Positions 8,520-14,930 of a stretch of DNA of 51,997 nucleotides are shown piece by piece. Position 1 is the stretch's first letter. Every line of letters begins with the position of its first letter. Origin of the DNA: a virus; the IMG/VR virus record IMGVR_UViG_3300029319_000074, positions 1 to 51,997 of that record. One strand, 5' to 3'. Position numbers and translations under genes: made by a program. Below the pieces are notes generated by a model. That model was given only the letters and a program-made list of their open reading frames with translations. It made no database searches and was not told the origin of the DNA.

Positions 8520-8878
8520 TAAAATTTTTTCCTTAACTCAAAACCTACATTTCCATTGTATAATATAATACCAATATATAGACTATTAAGTATTTTTATA
8601 TCTCTTTCTCTTGTAATATCATCTCTATCTAAAAGATAATAAAGAGTCCCTGTAGCTATTGCTTTATGTAAAAATAATCTTTCTAATGATGGTTCAGGTC
8701 CTAAAATTGGATTTGCTTCTACCACATTAGGAAAATCTCGTATAGTTCTATGAGTCATATGTATATCAATTAAATTTAAAGCTATAAAATCTTTAAATAA
8801 ATCTTGTTCAGTTTCTGACCAATCTGCAAGTTTTGCTTGTAAAGACATAGAACATAATAGTAATAATAAATACTTCAT
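8519..8878 (-). CDS. Exported/membrane protein, 119 aa
   Basis: Begins with a signal-peptide-like segment (MKYLLLLLCSMSLQAK) and has two weak hydrophobic stretches near residues 75-85 and 97-108. The central HMTHRTIRDFPNVVEANPILG followed by EPS resembles a recurrent family of small phage and bacterial membrane proteins with an ENPxLG signature. Role unknown. Its place in the late operon suggests envelope activity late in infection. Confidence 0.5.
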   Translation of the reverse strand: MKYLLLLLCSMSLQAKLADWSETEQDLFKDFIALNLIDIHMTHRTIRDFPNVVEANPILGPEPSLERLFLHKAIATGTLYYLLDRDDITRERDIKILNSLYIGIILYNGNVGFELRKKF

Positions 8879-9129
8879 TAATTTACTCTTCTATACTTTC
8901 TAACTTTTCTGGCTGTCTTCTTTGATTGTCTTGAAAACTGTTTTCCTTTTCTAGTATCTTCTCGTTTCTTTCTTGTTGACGCAGCATATTCAGCCGGTGA
9001 TAGTGCCTTAATCGCCTTCTCTGGGAGATACCTCTCACCCGTTTCCGAAGATTTCTTCCCACTCTTCGTTCTCCATTTTTGTTTAGTCCAAGCCCTAAGA
9101 CTTCTTTGTGACTTTTTTAGTCTTGACAT
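8878..9129 (-). CDS. Small basic phage protein (SSETGERYLPEKA family)
   Basis: 83 aa, extremely rich in Lys/Arg, with the distinctive core TKSGKKSSETGERYLPEKA followed by LSPAEYAA. I recognise this core from many marine phages, where it lies with similar tiny basic proteins near the terminase genes. Function unknown; DNA binding is plausible from charge only. Overlaps the upstream gene by 35 nt. Confidence 0.6.
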   Translation of the reverse strand: MSRLKKSQRSLRAWTKQKWRTKSGKKSSETGERYLPEKAIKALSPAEYAASTRKKREDTRKGKQFSRQSKKTARKVRKYRRVN

Positions 9130-9409
9130 GTTTCTTCCTTATTGCTTCTTTGCCTCGTTTAGCTATTGCTGCTTGTTGAGTTTTACCAGCTACTTTTGCT
9201 CTTTGTTCCAAAACTGTAAGTATTTGAATTTTTCTAGCAAAAGGTTTTTTAATCCTTTTAACTTTTGCCACAGTTTGTCTAGCATCTGCTGGAGTTTTAA
9301 ATTTAATTCTGATAGTGTCTTTTGGATTTTCATCTGTATATAGTCTCCTTCCTGTTCCTTTTGGTTTTTTCCCTGTTCCTACTTTAGGGTCTCGTTTTTT
9401 TCTAGTCAT
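9095..9409 (-). CDS. Small basic phage protein (DUF5872-like)
   Basis: 104 aa. The N-terminal motif GTGKKPKGTGRRLYTDENPK is characteristic of a widespread small phage family (recalled as DUF5872-like). The centre (TIRIKFKTPADARQTVAKVK) is predicted helical and the C-terminus is poly-basic. Part of a cluster of four or five basic proteins between terL and terS. Function unknown. Confidence 0.6.
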   Translation of the reverse strand: MTRKKRDPKVGTGKKPKGTGRRLYTDENPKDTIRIKFKTPADARQTVAKVKRIKKPFARKIQILTVLEQRAKVAGKTQQAAIAKRGKEAIRKKHVKTKKVTKKS

Positions 9410-9606
9410 TATTTATAACCACCACCTTTAGCTTTATATTGTTTAGCTAAAAGCTGGGCTTTCCGAGCAGACCATTGTCCGGGTTTACCTCCTTTAGAAC
9501 CGGCTTTGATTCTCTCGAAAAGCCTCTTACGCATAGTAGGCTTGGTATAATTACCAGCTTTATTTACTGTCGACTTTCTTTTAGTCGCTGTCTTTTTTCT
9601 TGGCAT
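9409..9606 (-). CDS. Small basic phage protein (KAQLLAKQYKAKGGGYK type)
   Basis: 65 aa, with AGNYTKPTMRKRLFERIKA followed by GGKPGQWSARKAQLLAKQY. This is a strongly conserved small protein in marine phage genomes, often fused or adjacent to DUF5872-like proteins as here. pI is clearly very high. Starts overlap with neighbours indicate coupled translation. Function unknown. Confidence 0.6.
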   Translation of the reverse strand: MPRKKTATKRKSTVNKAGNYTKPTMRKRLFERIKAGSKGGKPGQWSARKAQLLAKQYKAKGGGYK

Positions 9607-9757
9607 TCTTATTCTCCTTTTTCTTAAAAATCATATCCCAATTTTTATCAAACTCTTCACGAGTAACATGTCCGGGTTTACCTTGGTTTCTCCTCATAGA
9701 TAATCTACCCTTTTGTTTATGTAAAGCTTTGAATGTTATGTTTCCTAAATGAGGCAT
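9581..9757 (-). CDS. Small basic protein, 58 aa
   Basis: Starts at 9757 (MPHLGNITFKALHKQKG), overlapping the IscU stop as TAATG, and ends 26 nt inside the next gene. Core motif RRNQGKPGHVTREEFDKNW. A good Shine-Dalgarno is absent, so it probably relies on coupled translation from IscU. Resembles small proteins next to the other basic genes here. Function unknown. Confidence 0.55.
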   Translation of the reverse strand: MPHLGNITFKALHKQKGRLSMRRNQGKPGHVTREEFDKNWDMIFKKKENKNAKKKDSD

Positions 9758-10176
9758 TATGTATAATAATTATGTTTTCTATGTGCAACTTTTTGTTCCC
9801 AATCTTTTATTGCTTGTCTTATACTATCTTCTGCTAGTACACTACAATGTAATTTAATTGCTGGTAGTTCTAAAGCTTCTGCTATATCTTTATCTTTAAT
9901 AAGTTTAGCTTCTTCTATAGTTTTACCTTTTAACATATCTACAAACATAGTAGAGGATGCGATTGCACTTCCACATCCATATGTTTTAAACTTAACATCT
10001 TCTATGACATCATTGTTTAATTTAATTTGTAGTTTCATAACATCACCACATGCAGGTGCACCCACCATACCTGTAGCAACATTAGGGTCTTTAGGGTCAA
10101 ACCTTCCAACAGAATGTTTTGCTGGATTGTTTAAAACACTTTCAAACCTATCAACTACCTTTTGTGAATATGCCAT
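9757..10176 (-). CDS. iscU: IscU-type Fe-S cluster scaffold
   Basis: 139 aa, close to bacterial IscU along its whole length (E. coli protein about 128 aa). The cluster ligands are all present: C43 in GAPACGD, D45, C68 in YGCGSAIASS, and H110-C111 in KLHCSVLAED. The HscA-chaperone recognition site, usually LPPVK, is LPAIK at 104-108. An extra eight or so residues (HRKHNYYT) extend the C-terminus. IscU receives sulfur from IscS and assembles [2Fe-2S] clusters for transfer to apo-proteins in the cytoplasm. It is in the late arm among packaging genes, with no other isc or suf gene in the window, so it must work with host IscS/HscA. Confidence 0.93.
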   Translation of the reverse strand: MAYSQKVVDRFESVLNNPAKHSVGRFDPKDPNVATGMVGAPACGDVMKLQIKLNNDVIEDVKFKTYGCGSAIASSTMFVDMLKGKTIEEAKLIKDKDIAEALELPAIKLHCSVLAEDSIRQAIKDWEQKVAHRKHNYYT

Positions 10177-10467
10177 TTACCACTTCACCTTGTTAGCCCA
10201 AAAAGCTGCTGACATTTTACCTTTTGCAATGTTCTTTCTATGTCTAGCTTTAAAAGACTTTCGTTTCATTTTAATTCTACGAGATTCACCTGCTTTAGGT
10301 TTACCTGCAGTCTTTGCACCTTGTTGTCCAAATCTAATAGTTTTAATCTTGTCACCTTCTTTGGCAACAACTATGTGAGATTTAGTGGGGTGACTTGGAG
10401 TACGCTTGGGTTTATTATAACCACTTACTCCTGCTCGTTCTAATCTTGGGTCTTTCTTTTTAGCCAT
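10177..10467 (-). CDS. Small basic phage protein (AFWANKVKW C-terminus)
   Basis: 96 aa. Conserved ends: MAKKKDPRLERAGVSGYNKP at the start and KMSAAFWANKVKW at the C-terminus, with a middle IKTIRFGQQGAKTAG. This is a widespread marine-phage family of unknown function (I recall it as DUF6321-like). It ends one base before iscU. High Lys/Arg content suggests nucleic-acid or virion association. Confidence 0.6.
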   Translation of the reverse strand: MAKKKDPRLERAGVSGYNKPKRTPSHPTKSHIVVAKEGDKIKTIRFGQQGAKTAGKPKAGESRRIKMKRKSFKARHRKNIAKGKMSAAFWANKVKW

Positions 10468-10643
10468 TAGTGTATGGTCTCCTTTTTTTCTGGCAAGTTA
10501 TGAGTTAATTCATAGAGTTCACCTATGATTGTCAAAGCATACATGTCAGCTATCTCTATAGCTTTGTCAAGTGTTTCTGCTTTAATATATGGTCCTATTA
10601 AAGGTTTATCATCTTTGACAACTTCAGTCAGAAATATCTTCAT
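10467..10643 (-). CDS. Small protein, 58 aa
   Basis: Starts at 10643, 20 nt inside the terS 3' end, and ends in a TAATG overlap with the next gene. Sequence MKIFLTEVVKDDKPLIGPYI then a helix TLDKAIEIADMYALTIIGEL, a beta-beta-alpha-like pattern seen in many tiny phage proteins. No function known. Confidence 0.55.
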   Translation of the reverse strand: MKIFLTEVVKDDKPLIGPYIKAETLDKAIEIADMYALTIIGELYELTHNLPEKKETIH

Positions 10644-11058
10644 AGTCTGCTTCTTCTAAGTCTAAAGGTTTTTTATCAGGCATTAAGAATATTCCACCAC
10701 TTTGAACATTATGATTAACATCAACTCTATCCACTTTACTTACACCTACTCTATCTAATAGAGTTGTAGCAGCAGCTAATTTGTTGTTTGCTTGTATTAT
10801 AGGTCTTTTAGAATCCATAATCTCTACAAGTTTAAATGCTGCTTTAGGTGCAGAGTTAGCTAATACTTCCTGAGTTAGTTCAAGTATCTCAGACTTTAAA
10901 GTCTTTACAACATGATGATAGTGTGAAGAGTACCCAGCAAGTTTTGCAGCCTCTTTTGCATCTCCTTGTGTTTCTACAAGGTGATTTAAGAAAGACTGTT
11001 GTTTTTCTGTGAGTTCTCTTTTACGAGTATTGTTATCTATGCTCGGAAGTATAGCCAT
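10624..11058 (-). CDS. terS: Terminase small subunit
   Basis: 144 aa from the ATG at 11058. An in-frame extension upstream lacks a start signal and overlaps the promoter, so the shorter form is preferred. The helix-turn-helix segment LTEKQQSFLNHLVETQGDAKEAAKLAGYSS (residues about 14-43) is typical of Terminase_2-type small subunits, followed by an oligomerisation helix (IQANNKLAAATTLLDRVGV). TerS recognises the packaging site and hands DNA to TerL. First gene of the late arm. The predicted transcription start falls at or next to the ATG, with no Shine-Dalgarno, so the message may be leaderless. Confidence 0.85.
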   Translation of the reverse strand: MAILPSIDNNTRKRELTEKQQSFLNHLVETQGDAKEAAKLAGYSSHYHHVVKTLKSEILELTQEVLANSAPKAAFKLVEIMDSKRPIIQANNKLAAATTLLDRVGVSKVDRVDVNHNVQSGGIFLMPDKKPLDLEEADYEDISD

Positions 11059-11065
11059 GTGTATT

Positions 11066-11094
11066 AGTATATAGTCATAAACCAGTTTTGTCAA
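11066..11094 (-). promoter_or_regulatory. Leftward promoter for the late arm
   Basis: Minus strand: TTGACA at 11094-11089, 17-nt spacer, TATACT at 11071-11066, then seven bases to the terS ATG. This is a near-consensus host sigma70 promoter. The expected start point coincides with the start codon, which implies a leaderless transcript. It is back to back with the rightward promoter at 11121-11149, with 26 bp between the -35 boxes. Confidence 0.8.
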
Positions 11095-11120
11095 GTCTTT
11101 TAAAATATTTTCTAAAACTA

Positions 11121-11149
11121 TTGACAAAACGCAATATGAAGTATATAAT
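11121..11149 (+). promoter_or_regulatory. Rightward early promoter, perfect sigma70 consensus
   Basis: TTGACA at 11121-11126, a 17-nt spacer and TATAAT at 11144-11149: a perfect consensus match. Transcription should start near 11156 and enter the rightward arm. The long distance to the first gene (11686) means a leader of about 530 nt. The perfect consensus fits an immediate-early promoter used by host RNA polymerase, and no phage RNA polymerase is encoded here. Confidence 0.85.
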
Positions 11150-11323
11150 AACATTGAGCCCTCCGGGGTCAAATAGTACCTATCAGGGGTTCTATTTCTA
11201 CCTAAATAAACTATCAAATACTACTTAAGGCTTTAAAGTTTATAGAGCCGGGTCGTAAACTAGATTTTAAAACTGGTTAATGTTCTGTTTTTGTAATTAT
11301 ATGCGACCATTACCTCTATATAC

Positions 11324-11380
11324 GCCCCCCTCCCCCGTGCATCCTGCCCAGCCCCATAGACTTAGAAAACTACGGGGGGC
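11324..11380 (+). other. C-tract / G-tract inverted repeat
   Basis: GCCCCCC at 11324-11330 is complementary to GGGGGGC at 11374-11380, with a C-rich 43-nt loop. In a genome of roughly one-third GC this is an outlier. In the early transcript it could form a strong 7-bp G-C helix. It is not followed by a T-run, so it is not a standard terminator. Confidence 0.45.
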
Positions 11381-11390
11381 TAGTACTTTA

Positions 11391-11440
11391 GCTGTACAAA
11401 AATTATACAGCCTTTATAGTTGTATAAAAATTGTACAGCC
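11391..11440 (+). repeat. Two tandem 22-bp inverted-repeat elements
   Basis: Copy 1 (11391-11412) begins GCTGTAC and ends ATACAGCC. Copy 2 (11419-11440) begins GTTGTAT and ends GTACAGCC. Both have the same AAAAATT centre and are spaced 28 bp apart. Each copy is an imperfect dyad (GCTGTA / TACAGC), as expected for a repeated protein operator, or for small RNA hairpins if transcribed. Differences between copies partly preserve the dyad. Confidence 0.6.
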
Positions 11441-11685
11441 ACTTTTCAGACTAGAAAGACTTCAAAGACTAGAGGAAAGCACATCAAAGTTTATCAAGTT
11501 TATCTAGTTTACACTCAGCCTTTAAAGTTTTAATGTCGGCTCAATACATAATAATTCAAGATATAGGGCGTGGGCGTTTACTTCAAAGGCTAAAATAATT
11601 TAATTAATTTAATATTTGCTATTGTGTTTAAACAGTATATCAAGTAAAATTATCTTATATTAAACAACACAAGGAGAAATTTAAT

Positions 11686-12279
11686 ATGAAAAATAATATA
11701 CAATATAGAGAAGAATGGCTGAATACAGTTGCTCAAGAACTGGATAAAAGGGCGTTTAAACCTAACGGGTATAAATTGCCACCAGTCAAAATTAGTTGTT
11801 CTTGGGCGTTAGGTAATAGAGCAAAGAATAAAACAACACTTGGGCAATGTTTTCCTAAAAGCTGGAGTGATGCAAATATCAATGAGATTGTAATAGTCCC
11901 AACAGTTGCTGATAGCTTTGAAATTGCTGATACACTTGCTCACGAGTTAGCTCATGCAGTTGATGACTGCAAATCTGGACACGGAAAAGGTTTCAGAAAA
12001 ATATGCCTAGCTGTTGGGCTTGATGGTGAATCTCAGATGAGATATGCAAAAGCTGGTGATATGTTAGCTGAGAAAATAAGAGCTATCATTGAAAAAATTG
12101 GCGAATATCCCCACGATAAAATGAATATATCAGATAGGAACAAACAAACAACCAGAAATATAAAGGTTGAATGTTCTGAGTGTGGATTCGGCTGGAGGGC
12201 ATCAAGAAGTATGATTGAAAGAATGGACAATTATACTTGCAATGGATGTGGTAATGATACGCTAACAATAGCAGTCTAA
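11686..12279 (+). CDS. SprT-like zinc metallopeptidase
   Basis: 197 aa. Catalytic zinc motif HELAH at residues 86-90 with the third-ligand context SGHGKGF (H99), followed by a C-terminal zinc ribbon with C163/C166 and C185/C188. This is the SprT/Spartan-like architecture, a family linked to DNA-protein crosslink repair in eukaryotes and of unclear role in bacteria and phages. It is the first gene of the rightward arm, read from the long early leader and closed by a strong terminator, so it is probably an immediate-early protein acting on host or DNA-bound proteins. Shine-Dalgarno AAGGAG is 10 nt upstream. Confidence 0.8.
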   Translation: MKNNIQYREEWLNTVAQELDKRAFKPNGYKLPPVKISCSWALGNRAKNKTTLGQCFPKSWSDANINEIVIVPTVADSFEIADTLAHELAHAVDDCKSGHGKGFRKICLAVGLDGESQMRYAKAGDMLAEKIRAIIEKIGEYPHDKMNISDRNKQTTRNIKVECSECGFGWRASRSMIERMDNYTCNGCGNDTLTIAV

Positions 12280-12296
12280 TACTTCACAACCTTTAG

Positions 12297-12321
12297 AACC
12301 CCCTTGATTGGGGGTTTTTTT
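12297..12321 (+). terminator. Intrinsic terminator after the SprT-like gene
   Basis: AACCCCC (12297-12303), 6-nt loop, GGGGGTT (12310-12316) and a run of seven T residues in all (12315-12321). A textbook rho-independent terminator. It separates the immediate-early sprT-like unit from the middle genes. Confidence 0.92.
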
Positions 12322-12512
12322 ATGCCTAAAATAAATATCCCCTACGAGCTACGGAGATGCTCTGTATTGAATCAGTTGACTAAGTAAGGCTCTACTATCT
12401 CTTTTTAAAAGTAATGGATTCTGTAAATGTCAATACCTAAATTAAAAAAAGTGTATTTATTTTTTTACCTATTGACTTTGTTAATAAAATACTGTAGCAA
12501 TTTATAAAAAAT

Positions 12513-12563
12513 AATTCACACAAAAGTTACAAAGTTGTCACAAAACTGTCACAATAATATGTT
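12513..12563 (+). promoter_or_regulatory. Phased-repeat promoter A
   Basis: Four 11-bp units (12513, 12524, 12535, 12546), the last two TTGTCACAAAA and CTGTCACAATA, the first two degenerate. TTGTCA of unit 3 (12535-12540) forms a -35 box, followed by a 17-nt spacer and TATGTT (12558-12563). The 11-bp period keeps every unit on the same DNA face. Same design as promoters B and C. It drives the run of small genes from 12614. Confidence 0.75.
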
Positions 12564-12613
12564 CTAATACAGACTGTTTAAATAAATAACTAACACAAAG
12601 GAGGCGTTTAAAC

Positions 12614-12796
12614 ATGACAAGAAAAGATTACATTAAAATAGCAGATGTTTTTAAGTATGCTTATGATGAGGCAGAAGATATAAAGGAAAGAAGTATTCTT
12701 GATATTATGTTAGCTGAAATGATGCATACATTAAAAGCAGATAACAGCAGATTTGATAAGACCAGATTTGTAGACTACATAAACTTTAACAGATAG
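12614..12796 (+). CDS. Small conserved phage protein, 60 aa
   Basis: MTRKDYIKIADVFKYAYDEA start and a DNSRFDKTRFVDYI end. This MTRKDY...NxRFDxxRF pattern belongs to a very widespread small phage protein of unknown function. Ribosome site GGAGG is directly fused to the GTTTAAAC palindrome, which abuts the ATG. Confidence 0.7.
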   Translation: MTRKDYIKIADVFKYAYDEAEDIKERSILDIMLAEMMHTLKADNSRFDKTRFVDYINFNR

Positions 12797-12812
12797 GAGG
12801 CGTTTAAACACT

Positions 12813-12977
12813 ATGGAATATATAATATACAAGGACGGAAAAAAACTTTTTCAAGGAACTGAGGGAGAGATATATACATTTATGCACAGGAAGGAATCCT
12901 TTTCATTGGATTACTGCTGTAAATATATGGGCTACAAAATAGAAGAACTAAAACAGGAGGCGTTTAAACATGACTAA
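12813..12977 (+). CDS. Small protein, 54 aa
   Basis: ATG at 12813 behind GGAGGCGTTTAAAC. Sequence MEYIIYKDGKKLFQGTEGEI then a helix with a Cys pair (DYCCKYMGYKIEEL). Its C-terminal codons read through the GTTTAAAC copy that precedes the next gene (giving AFKHD) and overlap that gene by 8 nt. No known domain. Confidence 0.6.
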   Translation: MEYIIYKDGKKLFQGTEGEIYTFMHRKESFSLDYCCKYMGYKIEELKQEAFKHD

Positions 12978-13323
12978 AAGACCAACAAATACTGATGATG
13001 TAATTGATAGTAGAGATATATTAGATTACATTTGGGAACATGAAGATAATGAAGACTTTAAGGAGGAAGTAGAAGCATTGCAAAAGATAGTGAATCAATA
13101 TTGTGATAACTATAAAGAAGGCTTGGCAGACTTAGAGTTTGGAGTGTTCTTTATTAGAGATGATTACTTTGAAGATTATATGTGGGATTACTTTTTAGAA
13201 TTTAATCAAGTAGATGAGGCTTTAGAGTGCTATATAGATATAGAGGCTTTTGCTCGTGACCAACAATATGAATATGATTGGGTTGACTTTGATGGAGAAC
13301 AATACTGGTATCGACAATGTTAA
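12970..13323 (+). CDS. Acidic ArdA-like protein (putative antirestriction)
   Basis: 117 aa, strongly acidic (clusters such as EHEDNEDFKEEVEAL and DDYFEDYMWDYFLE). The C-terminal pattern YIDIEAFARDQQYEYDWVDF then DGEQYWYR resembles a common phage family often annotated as ArdA-like antirestriction, where acidic residues mimic DNA to block type I restriction enzymes. Early expression from promoter A would suit that role. Similarity is by eye; DNA mimicry is inferred from composition. It ends directly at promoter B. Confidence 0.5.
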   Translation: MTKRPTNTDDVIDSRDILDYIWEHEDNEDFKEEVEALQKIVNQYCDNYKEGLADLEFGVFFIRDDYFEDYMWDYFLEFNQVDEALECYIDIEAFARDQQYEYDWVDFDGEQYWYRQC

Positions 13324-13374
13324 TTGTTACAAGATTGTCACACAATTGTCATAAAACTGTAACAAAAGTATGCT
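13324..13374 (+). promoter_or_regulatory. Phased-repeat promoter B
   Basis: Four 11-bp units in exact register: TTGTTACAAGA (13324), TTGTCACACAA (13335), TTGTCATAAAA (13346), CTGTAACAAAA (13357). The third gives the -35 box TTGTCA (13346-13351), then 17 nt and TATGCT (13369-13374). The clearest example of the design. Serves the gene at 13415 and those beyond. Confidence 0.8.
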
Positions 13375-13414
13375 AACATAACTACATAATTTAATAACAC
13401 AAAAGGAGAAAAGA

Positions 13415-13552
13415 ATGGAAGAATGGAAACAACAAGAATTTGACTTTAACGAATGGCAAGAAGAGGACTTTGAAAGTTTTGAAGACTTGACAGACATTAT
13501 AGTTAATGGTAAGATTAATATAGCTAATGATTGGCTAGAGTTTAAAAACTAG
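13415..13552 (+). CDS. Small acidic protein, 45 aa
   Basis: MEEWKQQEFDFNEWQEEDFE start; Trp/Phe/Glu-rich. It has a GGAG site and directly follows promoter B, so it is the promoter's first product. Its small size and strong negative charge fit an early host-inhibitory protein, but there is no direct evidence. Confidence 0.55.
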   Translation: MEEWKQQEFDFNEWQEEDFESFEDLTDIIVNGKINIANDWLEFKN

Positions 13553-13569
13553 GAGGGCGTTTAAACATT

Positions 13570-13965
13570 ATGAAAAAATATAAAATATATACAGAAAAAG
13601 AATTAGAAATGTATCACTTCTTTGAAGTGCAAAAGGGAAACTTACGAGCATTAAGAGAACAAATAGAGACTCTAAGAAATGTAGTTCAATCTTTGAGTGA
13701 GTCTTTATATACAATATCAGACAATGCTAATTCTCAAAGTAGATATAACGACTATGATATTTTAGATAGAAACGGACAGGAGAGTTTTTGGAGAGCTAAT
13801 GAAGAATTTAAGATAGCTAGAAAAGAAGAAATAGATTCTTACAAACAAAAAGTTTTAGATTCTGATTGTGCTAGATTTGATATTGATGCTACTATGGAAA
13901 AAGTAGAAGGCTATCCAATAAAAGGTACTGAGCATACTATTAATTATAAGGAGGAAAGTAAATGA
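13570..13965 (+). CDS. Coiled-coil protein, 131 aa
   Basis: Predicted helical throughout, with a heptad-like segment at residues 20-60 (NLRALREQIETLRNVVQSL). No catalytic motif. Preceded by AGGAGGGCGTTTAAAC, the variant palindrome ribosome site. Ends in an ATGA overlap with the next gene. Not recognised. Confidence 0.6.
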   Translation: MKKYKIYTEKELEMYHFFEVQKGNLRALREQIETLRNVVQSLSESLYTISDNANSQSRYNDYDILDRNGQESFWRANEEFKIARKEEIDSYKQKVLDSDCARFDIDATMEKVEGYPIKGTEHTINYKEESK

Positions 13966-14111
13966 GTAATCCAATATTAGAATATATAGAGGCAGTCAAT
14001 AAAATATATGCCACGAATCCACCAGAGATTGCTGGAGAGATGGTTAAGATAATGACTGAGGTGGCTATGCCAAAGACAATGTTTAAACAGGAGGAAGAAG
14101 ATGACACTTGA
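13962..14111 (+). CDS. Small protein, 49 aa
   Basis: ATG in an ATGA overlap with the previous stop, and its last codons overlap the next gene by 11 nt. MSNPILEYIEAVNKIYATNP start; a GTTTAAAC copy encodes its MFKQ segment and is followed directly by the GGAGG site of the next gene. Unknown function. Confidence 0.55.
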   Translation: MSNPILEYIEAVNKIYATNPPEIAGEMVKIMTEVAMPKTMFKQEEEDDT

Positions 14112-14376
14112 AATATATACTGATGCTTTAGATGTTTCAAAGTCTGAATTAGAAAACATGACTACAGAACAAAGAGTAGATGAACAATGTTATAACATTT
14201 TTGGAGATAACGATTGGTCTTATGTTAGCTGTGGTCAAAGTGGTTGGTCTAAAGAAGATATAGAAAAACATACAAGTTCAGGAGAATACACTTTATGTAA
14301 GGTTAAAGATATTGATGATTATGAATTTAAAATTATGGTTTATGGTAAGTCAATAGAGGAGGTGTCAGATGAGTAA
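14101..14376 (+). CDS. Small acidic protein, 91 aa
   Basis: Starts MTLEIYTDALDVSKSELENM, with a central NIFGDNDWSYVSCGQSGW. Acidic. The AGGAGG site is 8 nt upstream. No recognised family. It overlaps both neighbours, as is typical of this tightly packed block. Confidence 0.55.
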   Translation: MTLEIYTDALDVSKSELENMTTEQRVDEQCYNIFGDNDWSYVSCGQSGWSKEDIEKHTSSGEYTLCKVKDIDDYEFKIMVYGKSIEEVSDE

Positions 14377-14557
14377 TCATTATAACGACTTGGCATTTGA
14401 AAAGATTATGGAACAAGTAAGAGAAGATGATAACAACGGATTGTTAGAAGAAGAAATCTTTACTTACGAAACAAGGCTTGGACTTCATGCAGATGATGAC
14501 AGGGATGAGATACTGTATCAGATTGCAGAACAAAGAGCATGGGAGTTAGGAGTATGA
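14369..14557 (+). CDS. Small protein, 62 aa
   Basis: MSNHYNDLAFEKIMEQVRED start, then acidic helices ending AEQRAWELGV. Ribosome site GGAGG. Ends in an ATGA overlap. No domain recognised. Confidence 0.55.
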   Translation: MSNHYNDLAFEKIMEQVREDDNNGLLEEEIFTYETRLGLHADDDRDEILYQIAEQRAWELGV

Positions 14558-14718
14558 GTAGAGATATAACAGAAATTATTGATGATTATTGTATGGCTAG
14601 ATATGGTCACACTAACTGGGCTTGGACAGATACTCTTAATGAAGAAGAACAAAGGATGATGTCAGAGCTTGGAGAGTTAGAAGGTAATATTATATTTTAT
14701 TATAAGGAGGTAGCATGA
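14554..14718 (+). CDS. Small protein, 54 aa
   Basis: ATGA-coupled start at 14554 (MSRDITEIIDDYCMARYG) and ATGA-coupled end at 14718. Contains HTNWAWTDTLNEEEQ. Function unknown. Both overlaps and codon continuity support it. Confidence 0.55.
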   Translation: MSRDITEIIDDYCMARYGHTNWAWTDTLNEEEQRMMSELGELEGNIIFYYKEVA

Positions 14719-14930
14719 CTTTATATGGAAGAGTGCAAGAGGTAGCTGTAAGAGACTTTGAGTTCTTACGATTGCTTTCAGAAGGTAGTCTGGACATGTT
14801 AGTAACAAAAGTTACTAATGAAGTTAAGAACACCGAAGGCGAGGACAGTAAGGAAGGCTACATATATCAATGTATTATGGAGGAGGTAGCACACTTAACG
14901 ACTAAAGGTTTGCTACTGGAGATGCAATGA
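14715..14930 (+). CDS. Small protein, 71 aa
   Basis: MTLYGRVQEVAVRDFEFLRL start, predicted mainly helical, AAGGAGG ribosome site. Coupled by ATGA overlaps on both sides. No family recognised. Confidence 0.55.
   Translation: MTLYGRVQEVAVRDFEFLRLLSEGSLDMLVTKVTNEVKNTEGEDSKEGYIYQCIMEEVAHLTTKGLLLEMQ

Larger units (their letters stand above)
11150..11685 (+). other. Long early leader / possible origin region
   Basis: No convincing gene. The stretch holds an unusually C-rich block in an AT-rich genome, two tandem 22-bp inverted-repeat elements, a run of repeated GACTTCAAAG-type and CTAGA-type words (11440-11510), an AT-only tract (about 11594-11613), and the first GTTTAAAC palindrome (11626-11633). 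The set of repeats plus AT-rich tract at the divergence point would suit a replication origin or early regulatory leader. A 75-codon ORF at 11280-11507 has no ribosome site and an unlikely composition, and is not called. The first gene has an AAGGAG site at 11670. Confidence 0.5.
12280..12613 (+). other. Intergenic region with terminator and repeat promoter
   Basis: 334 nt without a gene. After the terminator there is a GAGC/GCTC weak hairpin (about 12348-12364), two T/A-rich tracts, and a TTGACT box near 12473 that lacks a properly spaced -10. The 3' third holds the first of three repeat-bearing promoters and the GGAGGCGTTTAAAC ribosome site of the next gene. Confidence 0.6.

Noticed and set aside
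11280-11507. 75-codon ORF in the early leader
   Set aside because: No Shine-Dalgarno, Pro/Leu/Arg composition driven by the C-rich block, and it overlaps the repeat elements. Judged spurious.
12466-12500. TTGACT box before promoter A
   Set aside because: No suitable -10 at 16-18 nt; the phased-repeat promoter just downstream is better.
13487-13515. Promoter TTGACA-N17-TAAGAT inside the 45-aa gene
   Set aside because: Weak -10 and close to promoter B; probably chance within coding sequence.
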